DNA of 64,000 nucleotides from Chryseobacterium elymi (lineage in GTDB: Bacteria; Bacteroidota; Bacteroidia; Flavobacteriales; Weeksellaceae): positions 124,001-188,000 of the forward strand of contig NZ_QNUH01000008.1 of the NCBI RefSeq assembly GCF_003385495.1. Direction: 5' to 3'. A program made the position numbers and the translations under genes. The notes beneath the pieces are model-generated. The model had not been told where the DNA came from and made no database searches. It saw nothing but the letters and a program-made list of their open reading frames with translations. Shown in pieces: positions 44,387 to 53,300 of the stretch (within the stretch, counting starts at the first letter, position 1; each line of letters starts with the position of its first letter).

Positions 44387-44847
44387 CGCAGATTTTCATT
44401 TAAACCCATAATATCTTCGGTTTCGTTTAGCATTTTTTGTATGGCTTTATGGGTAAAAGCCTGCCCTATCATAAATTTCTGTTCTTTTCCATTAACTTCA
44501 AAATGAATATTTAGAAATACATTCATGGTAATGAGCCCAAAATATTTTGTCGTTAAAACTTCAAAATTTGTAAAATCCTGGAAAGCATAGGTTTTTGCAG
44601 CAACAAAAACACTGGGTTTACAGGTAATGGTGCGTTGTTGCGGATCAATCACAAACTTTTTTACAAAAAAATTAGCAATGATCAGTCCTGTAACCACAAT
44701 TAAGAATAAGCCCAATAAAGGGAAATTGTATTTATAAGCAAGCCCTGCAGCAATACATATAAGAATAACCAATACCAAACTAAATATGGGCTGGTTTTTG
44801 AAAATAAAAAGGTTTCCTTCTTTTTTGTAGAATTGATAAGTATTCAT
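44383..44847 (-). CDS. Membrane protein of unknown function, coupled to the previous gene
   Basis: 154 residues. Two hydrophobic segments near residues 20-40 and 43-63, then a domain with FVKKFVIDPQQRTITCKPSVFVAAKTYAFQDFTNFEVLTTKYF, a strand pattern like small membrane-anchored PH-type domains. It overlaps gene 43874 by ATGA and lies 25 bp after gene 44873. Function unknown; similarity of layout suggests that it and its neighbour are divergent relatives. Confidence 0.75.
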   Translation of the reverse strand: MNTYQFYKKEGNLFIFKNQPIFSLVLVILICIAAGLAYKYNFPLLGLFLIVVTGLIIANFFVKKFVIDPQQRTITCKPSVFVAAKTYAFQDFTNFEVLTTKYFGLITMNVFLNIHFEVNGKEQKFMIGQAFTHKAIQKMLNETEDIMGLNENLR

Positions 44848-44872
44848 AATAAATAATAATGTATTTTAATGT

Positions 44873-45442
44873 TTAATTATTTTTGTAACGTTCCGCAATC
44901 TCATCATCATTAATGGTTTTAAAAGTATTCAGATCTGTTCTAAAATATGTGTCATGAATTGAAAAATAAGCATCAAATATAACTTTTGATTGTTCAGCAG
45001 CTTTTTTCCAGCATTCAAAGAACCAGTTTTCAAACAGTCTGTATTTTTCTTCATTATATTCATCCCAAAAATCATCGAAGTCATCTTCTTCCCCGTATTG
45101 CTCCTGAAAATCTGTAGCTGCAGTCCATATTTTCTCCGGAAGAAAAGAATTCCAATTCTCACTTTTATTTATCTGTCTTTTCTTTTGACAGGGCAAAAAC
45201 ATTGTATGTGTGATGATATTTCCTTTTTGATCTGCACCCCAAGCTATAATATCCAGATCATCATATTCGTATTCAAAATACAGGGCTTTCATATCTGATT
45301 TAGTTTTCCCCCTGAGATAATCTACATTTTCTCCTTTGAGCACTTGTACAAAATCTTTAATGAGCTCATCTTTAATTTCCTCAAGATGATTTTTTAACTC
45401 AATATTGAGTAGTTTAAGGTTTTCATACATCGATTTTGCCAT
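44873..45442 (-). CDS. Soluble acidic protein of unknown function
   Basis: 189 residues, no signal peptide or membrane segment. N-terminal helix ENLKLLNIELKNHLEEIKDELIKDFVQVL, a strand with ALYFEYEYDDLDIIAWGADQKGNI, and a very acidic aromatic middle (EEDDFDDFWDEYNEEKYRLFENWFFECW). I do not recognise the family; the size, acidity and aromatic content recall immunity-type or DUF4303-like proteins, which is only an impression. A TATTTTTG box on the minus strand (45470-45477) is its promoter candidate. Confidence 0.7.
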   Translation of the reverse strand: MAKSMYENLKLLNIELKNHLEEIKDELIKDFVQVLKGENVDYLRGKTKSDMKALYFEYEYDDLDIIAWGADQKGNIITHTMFLPCQKKRQINKSENWNSFLPEKIWTAATDFQEQYGEEDDFDDFWDEYNEEKYRLFENWFFECWKKAAEQSKVIFDAYFSIHDTYFRTDLNTFKTINDDEIAERYKNN

Positions 45443-45886
45443 TTAAGTTTTGATGCTGTTAATAATATGCAAAAATAAATGAAAAAAATAAATCTTCCAT
45501 TTATGATTTAATGTATTTTATACACCATTTTTTTGTATGTACAATACGTCATCATCGTGTACAAAAAGTGATATCAGAGTATTTATTTAATGATTCAATT
45601 TTTAATACTAAACCTCACATTTCATAATCTGTAATGAATAAAATTTCACGACCCTGGTATTTTTAAGATTTATTTTAATCTGTACAATACGTTTATAAAT
45701 TCACAAAAAAATCGCACACTAATCACATGAAAGGGATATAATTATTTATAGTTTTGAAACAATCAACGTTGATTGTAATTCGCCGTTTCGCCTATAAGTG
45801 TACAGTATGGGATGAAATAAAAGAATGACAAAACCCATGTCAGGGTTTATATGACAACAAAGATTTTAACCAAAAATTATTCAATT
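45443..45886. promoter_or_regulatory. Control region of the grasp-with-spasm cluster
   Basis: About 440 bp, very AT-rich, no ORF longer than about 15 codons apart from the alternative upstream start at 45851. It holds three similar words TGTACAATACGT (45538-45549), TGTACAATACGT (45681-45692) and TGTACAGTATGG (45799-45810). There is an exact TAGTTTTG -7 box (45749-45756), a perfect 18-bp palindrome around the expected transcription start (45759-45776) and a small hairpin (AAACCC/GGGTTT, 45831-45848) in the leader. On the minus strand, 45470-45477 is the -7 box of the opposite gene. Confidence 0.5.
45759..45776. promoter_or_regulatory. 18-bp perfect palindrome upstream of gwsA
   Basis: ACAATCAAC / GTTGATTGT with no spacer, 3 nt after the candidate -7 box TAGTTTTG. 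Its position fits an operator covering the transcription start. Confidence 0.55.
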
Positions 45887-46096
45887 ATGAAAAAGTTAAA
45901 TGGAATGAAGAACTTTTCTTCACTGGAAAACAAAAAACTGAAAAATTTGCAGTCAATCACTGGAGGAGATGACACAGCAAGAACTTCAAATCAGACAATA
46001 TGTGGTAATAATTGTTCTGATACGGAATATTACAAAGATGGCACCAAGACTATGACATTATATATTGAGGGAGCCGATCCTACTACTGCTTATTAA
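45887..46096 (+). CDS. gwsA: Grasp-with-spasm RiPP precursor peptide
   Basis: 69 residues from the ATG at 45887; an in-frame ATG at 45851 would add 12 residues that look less like a leader. The leader has a helical Lys/Asn/Leu stretch (SSLENKKLKNLQSITGG) ending in a double glycine at residues 26-27, the Bacteroidetes export/cleavage signal. The core of 42 residues is rich in Thr, Asp, Glu, Ser and Gly with two cysteines (C39, C43) and ends in PTTAY. Thr/Ser and Asp/Glu side chains are the usual partners of ester links made by ATP-grasp maturases. The two maturases lie downstream. Confidence 0.8.
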   Translation: MKKLNGMKNFSSLENKKLKNLQSITGGDDTARTSNQTICGNNCSDTEYYKDGTKTMTLYIEGADPTTAY

Positions 46097-46107
46097 TTAG
46101 GTTTAGT

Positions 46108-46136
46108 ACAAACAGGACTGTTATGGTCCTGTTTGT
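46108..46136 (+). terminator. Hairpin between precursor and maturation genes (attenuator)
   Basis: 11-bp perfect stem ACAAACAGGAC / GTCCTGTTTGT with a 7-nt loop, 11 bp after the precursor stop, but only a short broken T-run. It could let most transcripts end after the precursor while some read through. Confidence 0.65.
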
Positions 46137-46188
46137 TTATCTGTTCAAACAATTTAATAATTAATTATTGTGAAAGGAAATCCTGCAT

Positions 46189-47085
46189 ATGAAACAAAAT
46201 CTAAATATCAGATACCTGAGTCTAACTTCTATAATTATCTGTTTTTTCTTTTACTGCTGTAAAAGCAGGGATTATATCACTTACTACAACAAAGTAAACG
46301 AGATCGACAGCATTTACAGAATGGCCAAGCAGCCTGAAAAAGCCATAAAAAAATACAAAAAGCTGTTCAGGAAATACCGCCCCCTTAATCAGGAGCGTAT
46401 AGAGGAATATGAAACCTACATCAGGGTTTCAGATAAATATGGCAAAAATTTCGGAGGTCAAAAAAGCCTTTATCGCCTGATTCCTTTAATTGCTCCTTAC
46501 TGGCGATATAAAAAAGAAGATCCGAAATTCATTAAGCTTTATAAAAAATATGGAATTGACAGCCTGAACATGGAACAGAAAGTTGCGCAATGGGAAAGTA
46601 AGCATGACAAGATGCTGATTGATTCTTTTGTTATTGCATTTGCTCGTGATCAATATGGAGGACGCCTTAATAATTCTGATCGTACTGAAAATGACGTGAA
46701 AAATGCTGAACTACTAAAATGGACTTTTGAGAATCACGGCTTTCCTTCCAAACAGAAAATAGGCCTCTACTATAAGGATGCTTTTATGCCAATGAGTGTA
46801 TTATTACTGCACATGGCAGATTATGATGAATACCATCCGTATTTCAAAACAAAAATACTGGAATATATAAAGTCCGGTGATTGCTCTCCACGAGATTACG
46901 CTGCTATGGTGGACCGAAATAACCTGCATCATAAAACACCTTATACCTACGGTGTTTATCAGGGATACCAAAATATAACAGATTCAGCGAAAGTAGACCG
47001 GAACCGGAAAAGTATAGGACTGCCAAGTCTGAAATATAGAAACAAAATAGCAAAAGACTTTTCTGATAGCCTGAAAACCAAATGA
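46189..47085 (+). CDS. Lipoprotein with DUF6624-like domain, part of the RiPP operon
   Basis: 298 residues. Signal peptide with FFYCCKS gives a lipobox cysteine near residue 23-24. The distal half (FARDQYGGRLNNSDRTENDVKNAELLKWTFENHGFP ... LLLHMADYDEYHPYFKTKILEYI ... YAAMVDRNNLHHKTPYTYGVYQGYQ) has the DQ...DR...HG.P...HAD...DR...YG pattern of DUF6624 proteins, function unknown. Its stop overlaps the ATP-grasp gene by ATGA, so the cell makes them together. It may assist export or self-protection at the envelope; that is inference. Confidence 0.75.
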   Translation: MKQNLNIRYLSLTSIIICFFFYCCKSRDYITYYNKVNEIDSIYRMAKQPEKAIKKYKKLFRKYRPLNQERIEEYETYIRVSDKYGKNFGGQKSLYRLIPLIAPYWRYKKEDPKFIKLYKKYGIDSLNMEQKVAQWESKHDKMLIDSFVIAFARDQYGGRLNNSDRTENDVKNAELLKWTFENHGFPSKQKIGLYYKDAFMPMSVLLLHMADYDEYHPYFKTKILEYIKSGDCSPRDYAAMVDRNNLHHKTPYTYGVYQGYQNITDSAKVDRNRKSIGLPSLKYRNKIAKDFSDSLKTK

Positions 47086-47984
47086 TACTGATATTTTCTG
47101 ATAATAACGACAGAACAACGATAGAAGTTATACGTTGGCTGGTAGCACTTAGCAAAGACTTTATTCTTGTGAATGATGATGAATTTTTTGACATTAAAGT
47201 TGATAAAAAGCGGTTCTTTCTGCAAAGCCAAAAAAACAGCTTTTTTCTTGATGATATACAAAGCGTATGGTACAGGAGAGGAGGACTTTTCTTCAAACGC
47301 TATCAATACAGCAATAATTCTATTAATATCTATATGAATGAAACCCAGCACTGGCTGGAAGATTATATACTTAAGACTTTAGAATCCAAAAAGCACATTA
47401 ATAAACAAAGTAATAGTCACGTCAATAAACTCCTGGTATTAGAGTATGCACAAAATATAGAGCTAAATGTTCCTGAGTATTTTTTGGCAGAAAATACCGA
47501 TGAAGTAATTCTCTCAAAAACCATTACAAAAGCAATTACCGGAAATGCTTCTCTGGATAATATTTCAGACAATAAAGATGGAATGCTGTATACCAGTATC
47601 ATTGATAAAAAAGAGAAAGAATCATTTTTCATTTCTTTTTTCCAGGAGAAAATAGAAAAGGATTTTGAGATCAGAACTTTTTATTTGAACGGTGAATGTT
47701 ATTCAATGGCTATTTTTTCTCAGAATGATGACCAGACTAAAACAGACTTCAGAAAGTACAATAATGAAAAACCGAATAGAAATATCAGATATAATCTCCC
47801 AAAAGATATAGAAGTTAAGATTCAAAAGCTAATGCAGATGCTGGATCTTAATTGTGGTTCTTTGGATTTTATTAAAAGCGGAGATCTTTACTACTTCCTG
47901 GAGGTAAATCCGGTAGGACAGTTTGCTAATGTAGCTTATCATTGTAATTACCCCTTATTTAAAAAAATTGCTGATTATTTATGA
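47082..47984 (+). CDS. gwsG: ATP-grasp peptide maturase of a grasp-with-spasm system
   Basis: 300 residues. The pre-ATP-grasp block WYRRGG (63-68), the central arginine R198 in DFEIRTFYLNGE, and the metal-binding end SLDFIKSGDLYYFLEVNPVGQF (D262, E274, N276) fit the MvdD/graspetide ligase group. These use ATP to join carboxylate side chains of the precursor to Ser/Thr or Lys side chains, forming omega-ester or amide rings. It overlaps the lipoprotein gene upstream and the 59-residue ORF downstream, each by ATGA. Expected substrate: the peptide at 45887. Confidence 0.9.
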   Translation: MILIFSDNNDRTTIEVIRWLVALSKDFILVNDDEFFDIKVDKKRFFLQSQKNSFFLDDIQSVWYRRGGLFFKRYQYSNNSINIYMNETQHWLEDYILKTLESKKHINKQSNSHVNKLLVLEYAQNIELNVPEYFLAENTDEVILSKTITKAITGNASLDNISDNKDGMLYTSIIDKKEKESFFISFFQEKIEKDFEIRTFYLNGECYSMAIFSQNDDQTKTDFRKYNNEKPNRNIRYNLPKDIEVKIQKLMQMLDLNCGSLDFIKSGDLYYFLEVNPVGQFANVAYHCNYPLFKKIADYL

Positions 47985-48160
47985 AAGAAAATTTTGGAGA
48001 AAAGCATAAACTGCCTTTATCATTTAAACAAATGGAATATTATGAACACAGAAGTAAAAAGAGCAATAAAAAAATTATATATATCCTGAAAAGTGAAAAA
48101 TACCAAAGTAATTTTTATGTAAGGGAGAAACCTGTAAAACCACTAACACGATTGTTATGA
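47981..48160 (+). CDS. 59-residue basic ORF between the two maturase genes
   Basis: ATG at 47981-47983 lies in the ATGA overlap with the gwsG stop, and its TGA stop (48158-48160) lies in the ATGA overlap with the start of the SPASM gene at 48157. The 177 coding bases run without a break and connect the two genes exactly. The product is very basic (KENFGEKHKL; RSKKSNKKIIYILKSEK) with no signal peptide and no family I recognise. It could be a small recognition or chaperone element for the precursor. Strong linkage supports a real gene although it is below usual length cut-offs. Confidence 0.7.
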   Translation: MKENFGEKHKLPLSFKQMEYYEHRSKKSNKKIIYILKSEKYQSNFYVREKPVKPLTRLL

Positions 48161-49224
48161 AATATTTCAATTTGTTTTCAAATATATTAGTTACGAAAGG
48201 AGCAGGTAGAATTTTAATATCAGATCTTCAAAGGAATGTATCGGAACTCTACCCTTTGGAATTGTATGATCTCATAGAGGAATTAAAAAACCATTGTATA
48301 GAAAATATCATTGATGATTATGATGAAGAGTCTCAAGTAATAATCAACGAATATTTAAATATTTTGTTACAAAATGAGTATGGGTTTATTACAGAGGATA
48401 ATTGGGACGAAAATTTCCCGGCTCTTTCTTATGAATATGATGAGCCCAGTATTCTTACAGAAATTTTTATAGAGTTTTCAGAAATTTCTGTTTTAAAAAA
48501 AATAAAACAATCAGTAGAAAATCTTAGGATAAAGCATTTGGTCCTTTACAGCACAAAAAGATTTACAGCTGAAGACATTATAGAGATTGATCAGATTTTT
48601 GCCACATCCGTTTTATCGGGCATAGAAATCTTTTCTCCGTTCCATGAGGATGTAAATAAGCTCTTTGTAAATACTCTTCATAAAAATACGGAGAGACTAT
48701 ATAATATCGTTTTTTATAGTTGCGAAAAAAGGCCTTTCAGAATACAAGATGAATTCAGATTCAATTTATACTTTGCTGAAGAAGAGGTGAAAATTTCTTC
48801 CTGCGGAAAAGTAGATCTAAAATATTTCAATACTAATATTTCAAAAGTAACAGAAGCTGTAAACCATAATTCCTGCCTCCACAAAAAAATAGGAATAGAT
48901 ATAGACGGTAACATCAAAAACTGCCCTTTAATGGCTGAAAGTTTTGGGAATATCAACAATATCAGCCTCGAGGATGCATTGATAAAGCCAGGATTCAAAA
49001 AATACTGGAATCTCACCAAAGATAAGGTAGAAATCTGTAAAGACTGTGAATTCAGATATGTCTGTACGGACTGCAGAGCTTATACGGAGCGCAATCAAAC
49101 AAACAACGAAGGATTGGATACTTCTAAGCCTCTGAAATGCGGATATGATCCCTACACCGGAAAATGGGAAACATGGAGTAAGAATCCTTTAAAACAAAAG
49201 GCCATAAGTTTTTATAAACAGTAA
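48157..49224 (+). CDS. gwsS: SPASM-domain peptide maturase of a grasp-with-spasm system
   Basis: 355 residues. The C-terminal SPASM domain has all seven cysteines: C240-X10-G-X4-C256, then C294-X2-C297-X5-C303-X2-C306, then C328 (the last spacing in the middle group is X2 rather than the usual X3). The N-terminal half should be a radical SAM barrel, but no CX3CX2C motif exists: only C47 and C189 lie before the SPASM cysteines. It therefore should not perform radical SAM chemistry itself, and the SPASM clusters may serve binding or structure. Last gene of the operon. Confidence 0.88.
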   Translation: MKYFNLFSNILVTKGAGRILISDLQRNVSELYPLELYDLIEELKNHCIENIIDDYDEESQVIINEYLNILLQNEYGFITEDNWDENFPALSYEYDEPSILTEIFIEFSEISVLKKIKQSVENLRIKHLVLYSTKRFTAEDIIEIDQIFATSVLSGIEIFSPFHEDVNKLFVNTLHKNTERLYNIVFYSCEKRPFRIQDEFRFNLYFAEEEVKISSCGKVDLKYFNTNISKVTEAVNHNSCLHKKIGIDIDGNIKNCPLMAESFGNINNISLEDALIKPGFKKYWNLTKDKVEICKDCEFRYVCTDCRAYTERNQTNNEGLDTSKPLKCGYDPYTGKWETWSKNPLKQKAISFYKQ

Positions 49225-49248
49225 TTAAAAATCTAAATACATCAGTTT

Positions 49249-49626
49249 CTAGCGGAAAAACTTCCATTTGGGAATAATCGCCAGCATCCCGAAGCCTGTA
49301 AACAGGAAAAGATTGGTTACATCTGTATATAAGAATGTGGACAGGTAATAATTATGCATAAAAAAATGCAGTACCAATAATGCCGGGAACATAAAGATCC
49401 CGATTTTTCTATAGAAAAACATCAGGATAAGCCCAATTATCATCAGGACATCAATGGAAAAAATAACAAAAAAATACCATCTCGGGATCTGAAGATATTC
49501 GTGCTGAAGATATTCATCGATATCAATTCCCAGCCCCATAATAGTAAACAGCATCAATGCTGCAAATGCTGAAATAAAGCCCCATCCTTTCTTTGGATCC
49601 TCATCAAAGTAACTGTATTCTTCCAT
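49249..49626 (-). CDS. Small membrane protein of unknown function
   Basis: 125 residues with four hydrophobic segments (about 16-33, 48-68, 72-92, 98-116). A short acidic N-terminus (MEEYSYFDEDPKKGWGF) and C-terminal KWKFFR suggest inside topology. It resembles DUF2569-like four-helix proteins in layout, but no signature is certain. Lies downstream of the Lrp-type regulator gene, from which a palindromic terminator at 49637 separates it. Convergent with the RiPP operon. Confidence 0.75.
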   Translation of the reverse strand: MEEYSYFDEDPKKGWGFISAFAALMLFTIMGLGIDIDEYLQHEYLQIPRWYFFVIFSIDVLMIIGLILMFFYRKIGIFMFPALLVLHFFMHNYYLSTFLYTDVTNLFLFTGFGMLAIIPKWKFFR

Positions 49627-49636
49627 AGTACAAAAA

Positions 49637-49670
49637 TAAAGAACTTATGAATATATTCATAAGTTCTTTA
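49637..49670 (-). terminator. Terminator after the Lrp-type regulator
   Basis: 15-bp perfect stem TAAAGAACTTATGAA / TTCATAAGTTCTTTA with a TATA loop, 26 bp after the regulator stop. Confidence 0.8.
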
Positions 49671-49695
49671 ATATAATATTCGTTTAAAATTTGAA

Positions 49696-50166
49696 TTATA
49701 TAGAAATAGCGTTGATCAATCTGTTTTTGTCGCTTAAGTACTCTTCCATAGAGATCATACTTTCAGTTCTCATTACATCTTGAATATCGTCTATCTGATA
49801 GATAATTCTTTTCGCATCTTCAGTATTCTTAGCTCTTACTTTACAGAAAATATTATATTTTCCAGAAATAACGCTAGCTTCGATTACATTTGGAAGTACA
49901 GAAAGTTCTTTCAATACCTCTTGAGTGCGGTTTGATTTTGTCAAAAGGATCCCAATGAAAGCTGTAAAGTGATAATCCAGCTTACCATAATCGATATTAA
50001 GAGATGATCCCAAAATAATACCTGCATCCTCCATTTTTTTCACTCTTACGTGAATTGTTCCAGCAGAAACATCCATCTGTTTTGCAATTTCAGTAAAAGG
50101 CATTCTTGTGTTTTCGACTAAGAAATCAAGAATTTTCTTGTCTATTTCGTCCAGTTGATAGTTCAT
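49696..50166 (-). CDS. Lrp/AsnC family transcriptional regulator
   Basis: 156 residues. N-terminal winged helix (DEIDKKILDFLVENTRMPFTEIAKQMDVSAGTIHVRVKKMEDAGII, about 5-50) and C-terminal RAM ligand-binding domain (FIGILLTKSNRTQEVLKELSVLPNVIEASVISGKYNIFCKVRAKNTEDAKRIIYQIDDIQDV). Feast/famine-type regulators sense amino acids as octamers. Targets cannot be told; the neighbouring RiPP operon and tamB are only positional candidates. Confidence 0.95.
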   Translation of the reverse strand: MNYQLDEIDKKILDFLVENTRMPFTEIAKQMDVSAGTIHVRVKKMEDAGIILGSSLNIDYGKLDYHFTAFIGILLTKSNRTQEVLKELSVLPNVIEASVISGKYNIFCKVRAKNTEDAKRIIYQIDDIQDVMRTESMISMEEYLSDKNRLINAISI

Positions 50167-50300
50167 ATTAGTTAAATTACAATTTTCTTAAAAAATCTAT
50201 GTATTTGTTGCAAATTTATAAAAAATAATTTAACTAAAAAAATTATATCAAACATTAACAATAATTAACACGGATGATAAAAATCATTAAAATATTACGA

Positions 50301-53300
50301 TTATTTACTAGTCGATTTTGTAGAATCTGTTTTTATTTCCGTTTTAGCTTCTGGCTGTTTTTTATCTTTTCTGTTCTTTTTAAATAGAGAATTAAAGCTT
50401 TTACTCCACACAACTCCCCCACCATAGGCCTGATTTGCAGAACCATTGGTACTTACCATACCAATATTGGTAGGTTTGGAATATCCTCTTAAAACAAGAC
50501 TTCCGTCATTCTTTTTAGAAATATCATATTCAATAGATCCCTCACCTGAAAGATAATTGGTCTGTGCACCTTCCGTTTTTGTCAGCGGAATTCCCAGTCC
50601 GGTTTTAATATTTATCCTTGGCGAAAGAGCCACACTTACCCCGGCATTGGCCCTGTCACCAGTGTTGGAATTTTGGTCACCTTTTACATAATTCAAATCA
50701 ATCTGGAATTCGTTGCTCATTGTATTAAGAACAGATCCCAACTGTTTCAGCAGCATATTATATCCGGAAGATTCCGCTACACCTGCTACATCAAAATCCA
50801 CTCCTCCACTGTTGGAGACATTAAATGTGCTTAGCAGCAGGACAGAACCAAACTGAAGAACTTTTTCACCTTCCTGGCTCATCTTGGCTGCTAAAGTTTC
50901 TTTTACCTGACTGGAAACATCAAGGGCGGTCACATTCAGATCAATCTTCGGATCGACCAGGGATTGAGTAATGCTAGCCTGGAGCAGTACACTGATCGGC
51001 TGTAGTTTCCCCATGCTTAAATATTCACCTGCATTGGAAACCATTCTTACATAATTGGCTGTAATATCCAGCGCCGGCTTCATTGCATCACCATCCCATC
51101 TGATGCTGCTGTTTTTTTCTATTTGGAATGTTTTATTAAGAATAGCCTTGGAAACAAATGTTCCGTTATCTACTTTATAAGTACCATTCATGGCAATTCC
51201 GCCCTGTCTGCCCATCTGGAATCTCAGCTTGTCAGCAGTTCCTTTAACGGTAATATTACCTACATCGTCACCTACAAGAACATTCACTGTGGTTCCTTTA
51301 TCCACATCAAGACTGAAATCGATACGCATATTAGCTCCTGTCTTCTTTTTTTCTTCGAGCGTAATAAGCCCGTCTTTTCCTTCTTTCAGGAACCTCAGCA
51401 TTTTAAACTCTTCAACATTGGACGTTGAACTGGAATTAAATGTAAAATTACTTCCGTTGAGTGCCTTCATATTAGGAGTTGAAATACTTAATCCGGAAAC
51501 AGGTCCGTCTACATACAGATCTCCCTGGCCGTAAACTCTTCCCCAGAACAGATCATAATCTTTCTGAGTCGTATTCAGCATAAGAAGATTATCGGCCCTC
51601 ATTACAAGGTTGACCCCCATTGACGAAAGCGTTTCAAACTGGATCGCACCGGAAATCGTTCCTTTAGAATTGGATCTCCCGTCATGAACTTCAATATTGT
51701 TAAGAATGGCAAGTCCGCGGGAAAGCGGAATCACAGTATCATCAAATGAATAATCTACTCCGGTAAACAGCAGTTTTAAGCCGAAACCTTTTAAAGCAAT
51801 ATCCCCGCTATAATCGAGATCGCTTAATTTTCCGTTGATCTTCAGGTCACCTGTCGCTTTTCCTCTCATATTCCCGAAAACAGTCTGGACAAACTGCTGG
51901 GTAAAGGCAAGGTCAAAATCACGCATTTCCGCAGTCAGATCAATTGTCGGGGAAGCGGTATTATTATTTACAGTCCCTGTCAGATGAAGGTTATTATTTC
52001 CCAAAACCCCTGCCGAAGCTACTTTTACATCCACGTCATAAACATTCAGGGAAAACCCATTTGTAGCAGAGATAGTAAGATCGCCCATCTGGTTTCCATT
52101 CATAACGATATTATCTACCGTAAGATCTACGAGTGGCTGCAAAGTGCTTTTATCCATCTTGATTTTTACACTTCCGTTCGCCAGACCTTTTATTCCCATA
52201 GGATTTCCTCCGGACTGCATTTCAAGAAGCTTTTCAACAGCAAATTCTTCAATATCTGCGTCTATATAAAAGTCTTTGGCAGACTTAAACTGCGCCTCTT
52301 TGATAAACAAGGCGCTTTTATCTGAATATATACGCAGGTTCCTGACATCAAAATCTCCTGCATTTTTCCTGTAGGTAATGGAATGATCCAGTTCGGGGCT
52401 TGTATCTATTGCCCAGGTAACCTCATTGAATTTAACTTCTGTAGGCTCAAACCTGAAAACGTAGTCACCGGCAGCATTTGTAGATTGATCTACATTAATG
52501 GCATAAGCTTTAAGATTATCGTTCAGCTCATCTTCGGGGCTTCCATGCTTGAATGTCGTGGCCAGATGAAGGGCTGTATTGTTTTCATTTTTACCTTTAA
52601 GTTCAAAATCTTTGATAATATTGTTATTGTATATCAGTTTGCTGATTCTTGCATACAGCTGTTCATTAAGATTTGCCGTATTGATTCTAACCATAACACT
52701 GTCGATCATCGCACTGTCTCTGGAAATATTATTCCTGTCATTGATCTTATACTCAGGATTGGCTGCTGCCAAAGCTTTGTCTGCATCCGAAATTTCTTCC
52801 TTCTTCGTCATGATATACTTTAAAGAGGCTGCATCCAGATTCAGAATCAGATCATTGGAATCTCCGTTATACTCTCCTTCTATCACAGCACCCTGAGGAA
52901 GCTTCAGATCGGGCAGGAAATAGTTCACAACACCCTGCTGAATATCAAAATTCATCTTAAAATTCTGACCTCTGTATAATTTTCTCGGTGGAGGACCTAC
53001 CAGAATTCTTCCGATTCCATTTTCTACCATACCCGCAAGATCGGCAAGATTATACCTTCCTGATATCTTCCCGCTTGCAGCACCAGGCGCATCAACATCA
53101 ATGACACGTCCGCCGGCTTCCACATAAGTTTTTAGTTTCGCTGTTGGAATAGTATATTTTTGCGTAGCTGTAGCAAAGTGAAGATCATTGGCATCCACAT
53201 CCAAAGTCAAATCATTAATATCAGACATGGACATTTTACCTTCTACCCGTCCGCTCACGATCTGGCTTCCCGGTTTATTGGTAAAATAATTCATATTCAG

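Noticed and set aside
44929..45298. Two ORFs overlapping the acidic protein gene at 44873
   Set aside because: Both are alternative-frame shadows within one long coding frame with a normal start.
45851..45886. Alternative upstream start of the precursor peptide at 45851
   Set aside because: It would place the start 2 nt after a leader hairpin and add 12 residues to an already complete leader. It stays possible but is less likely.
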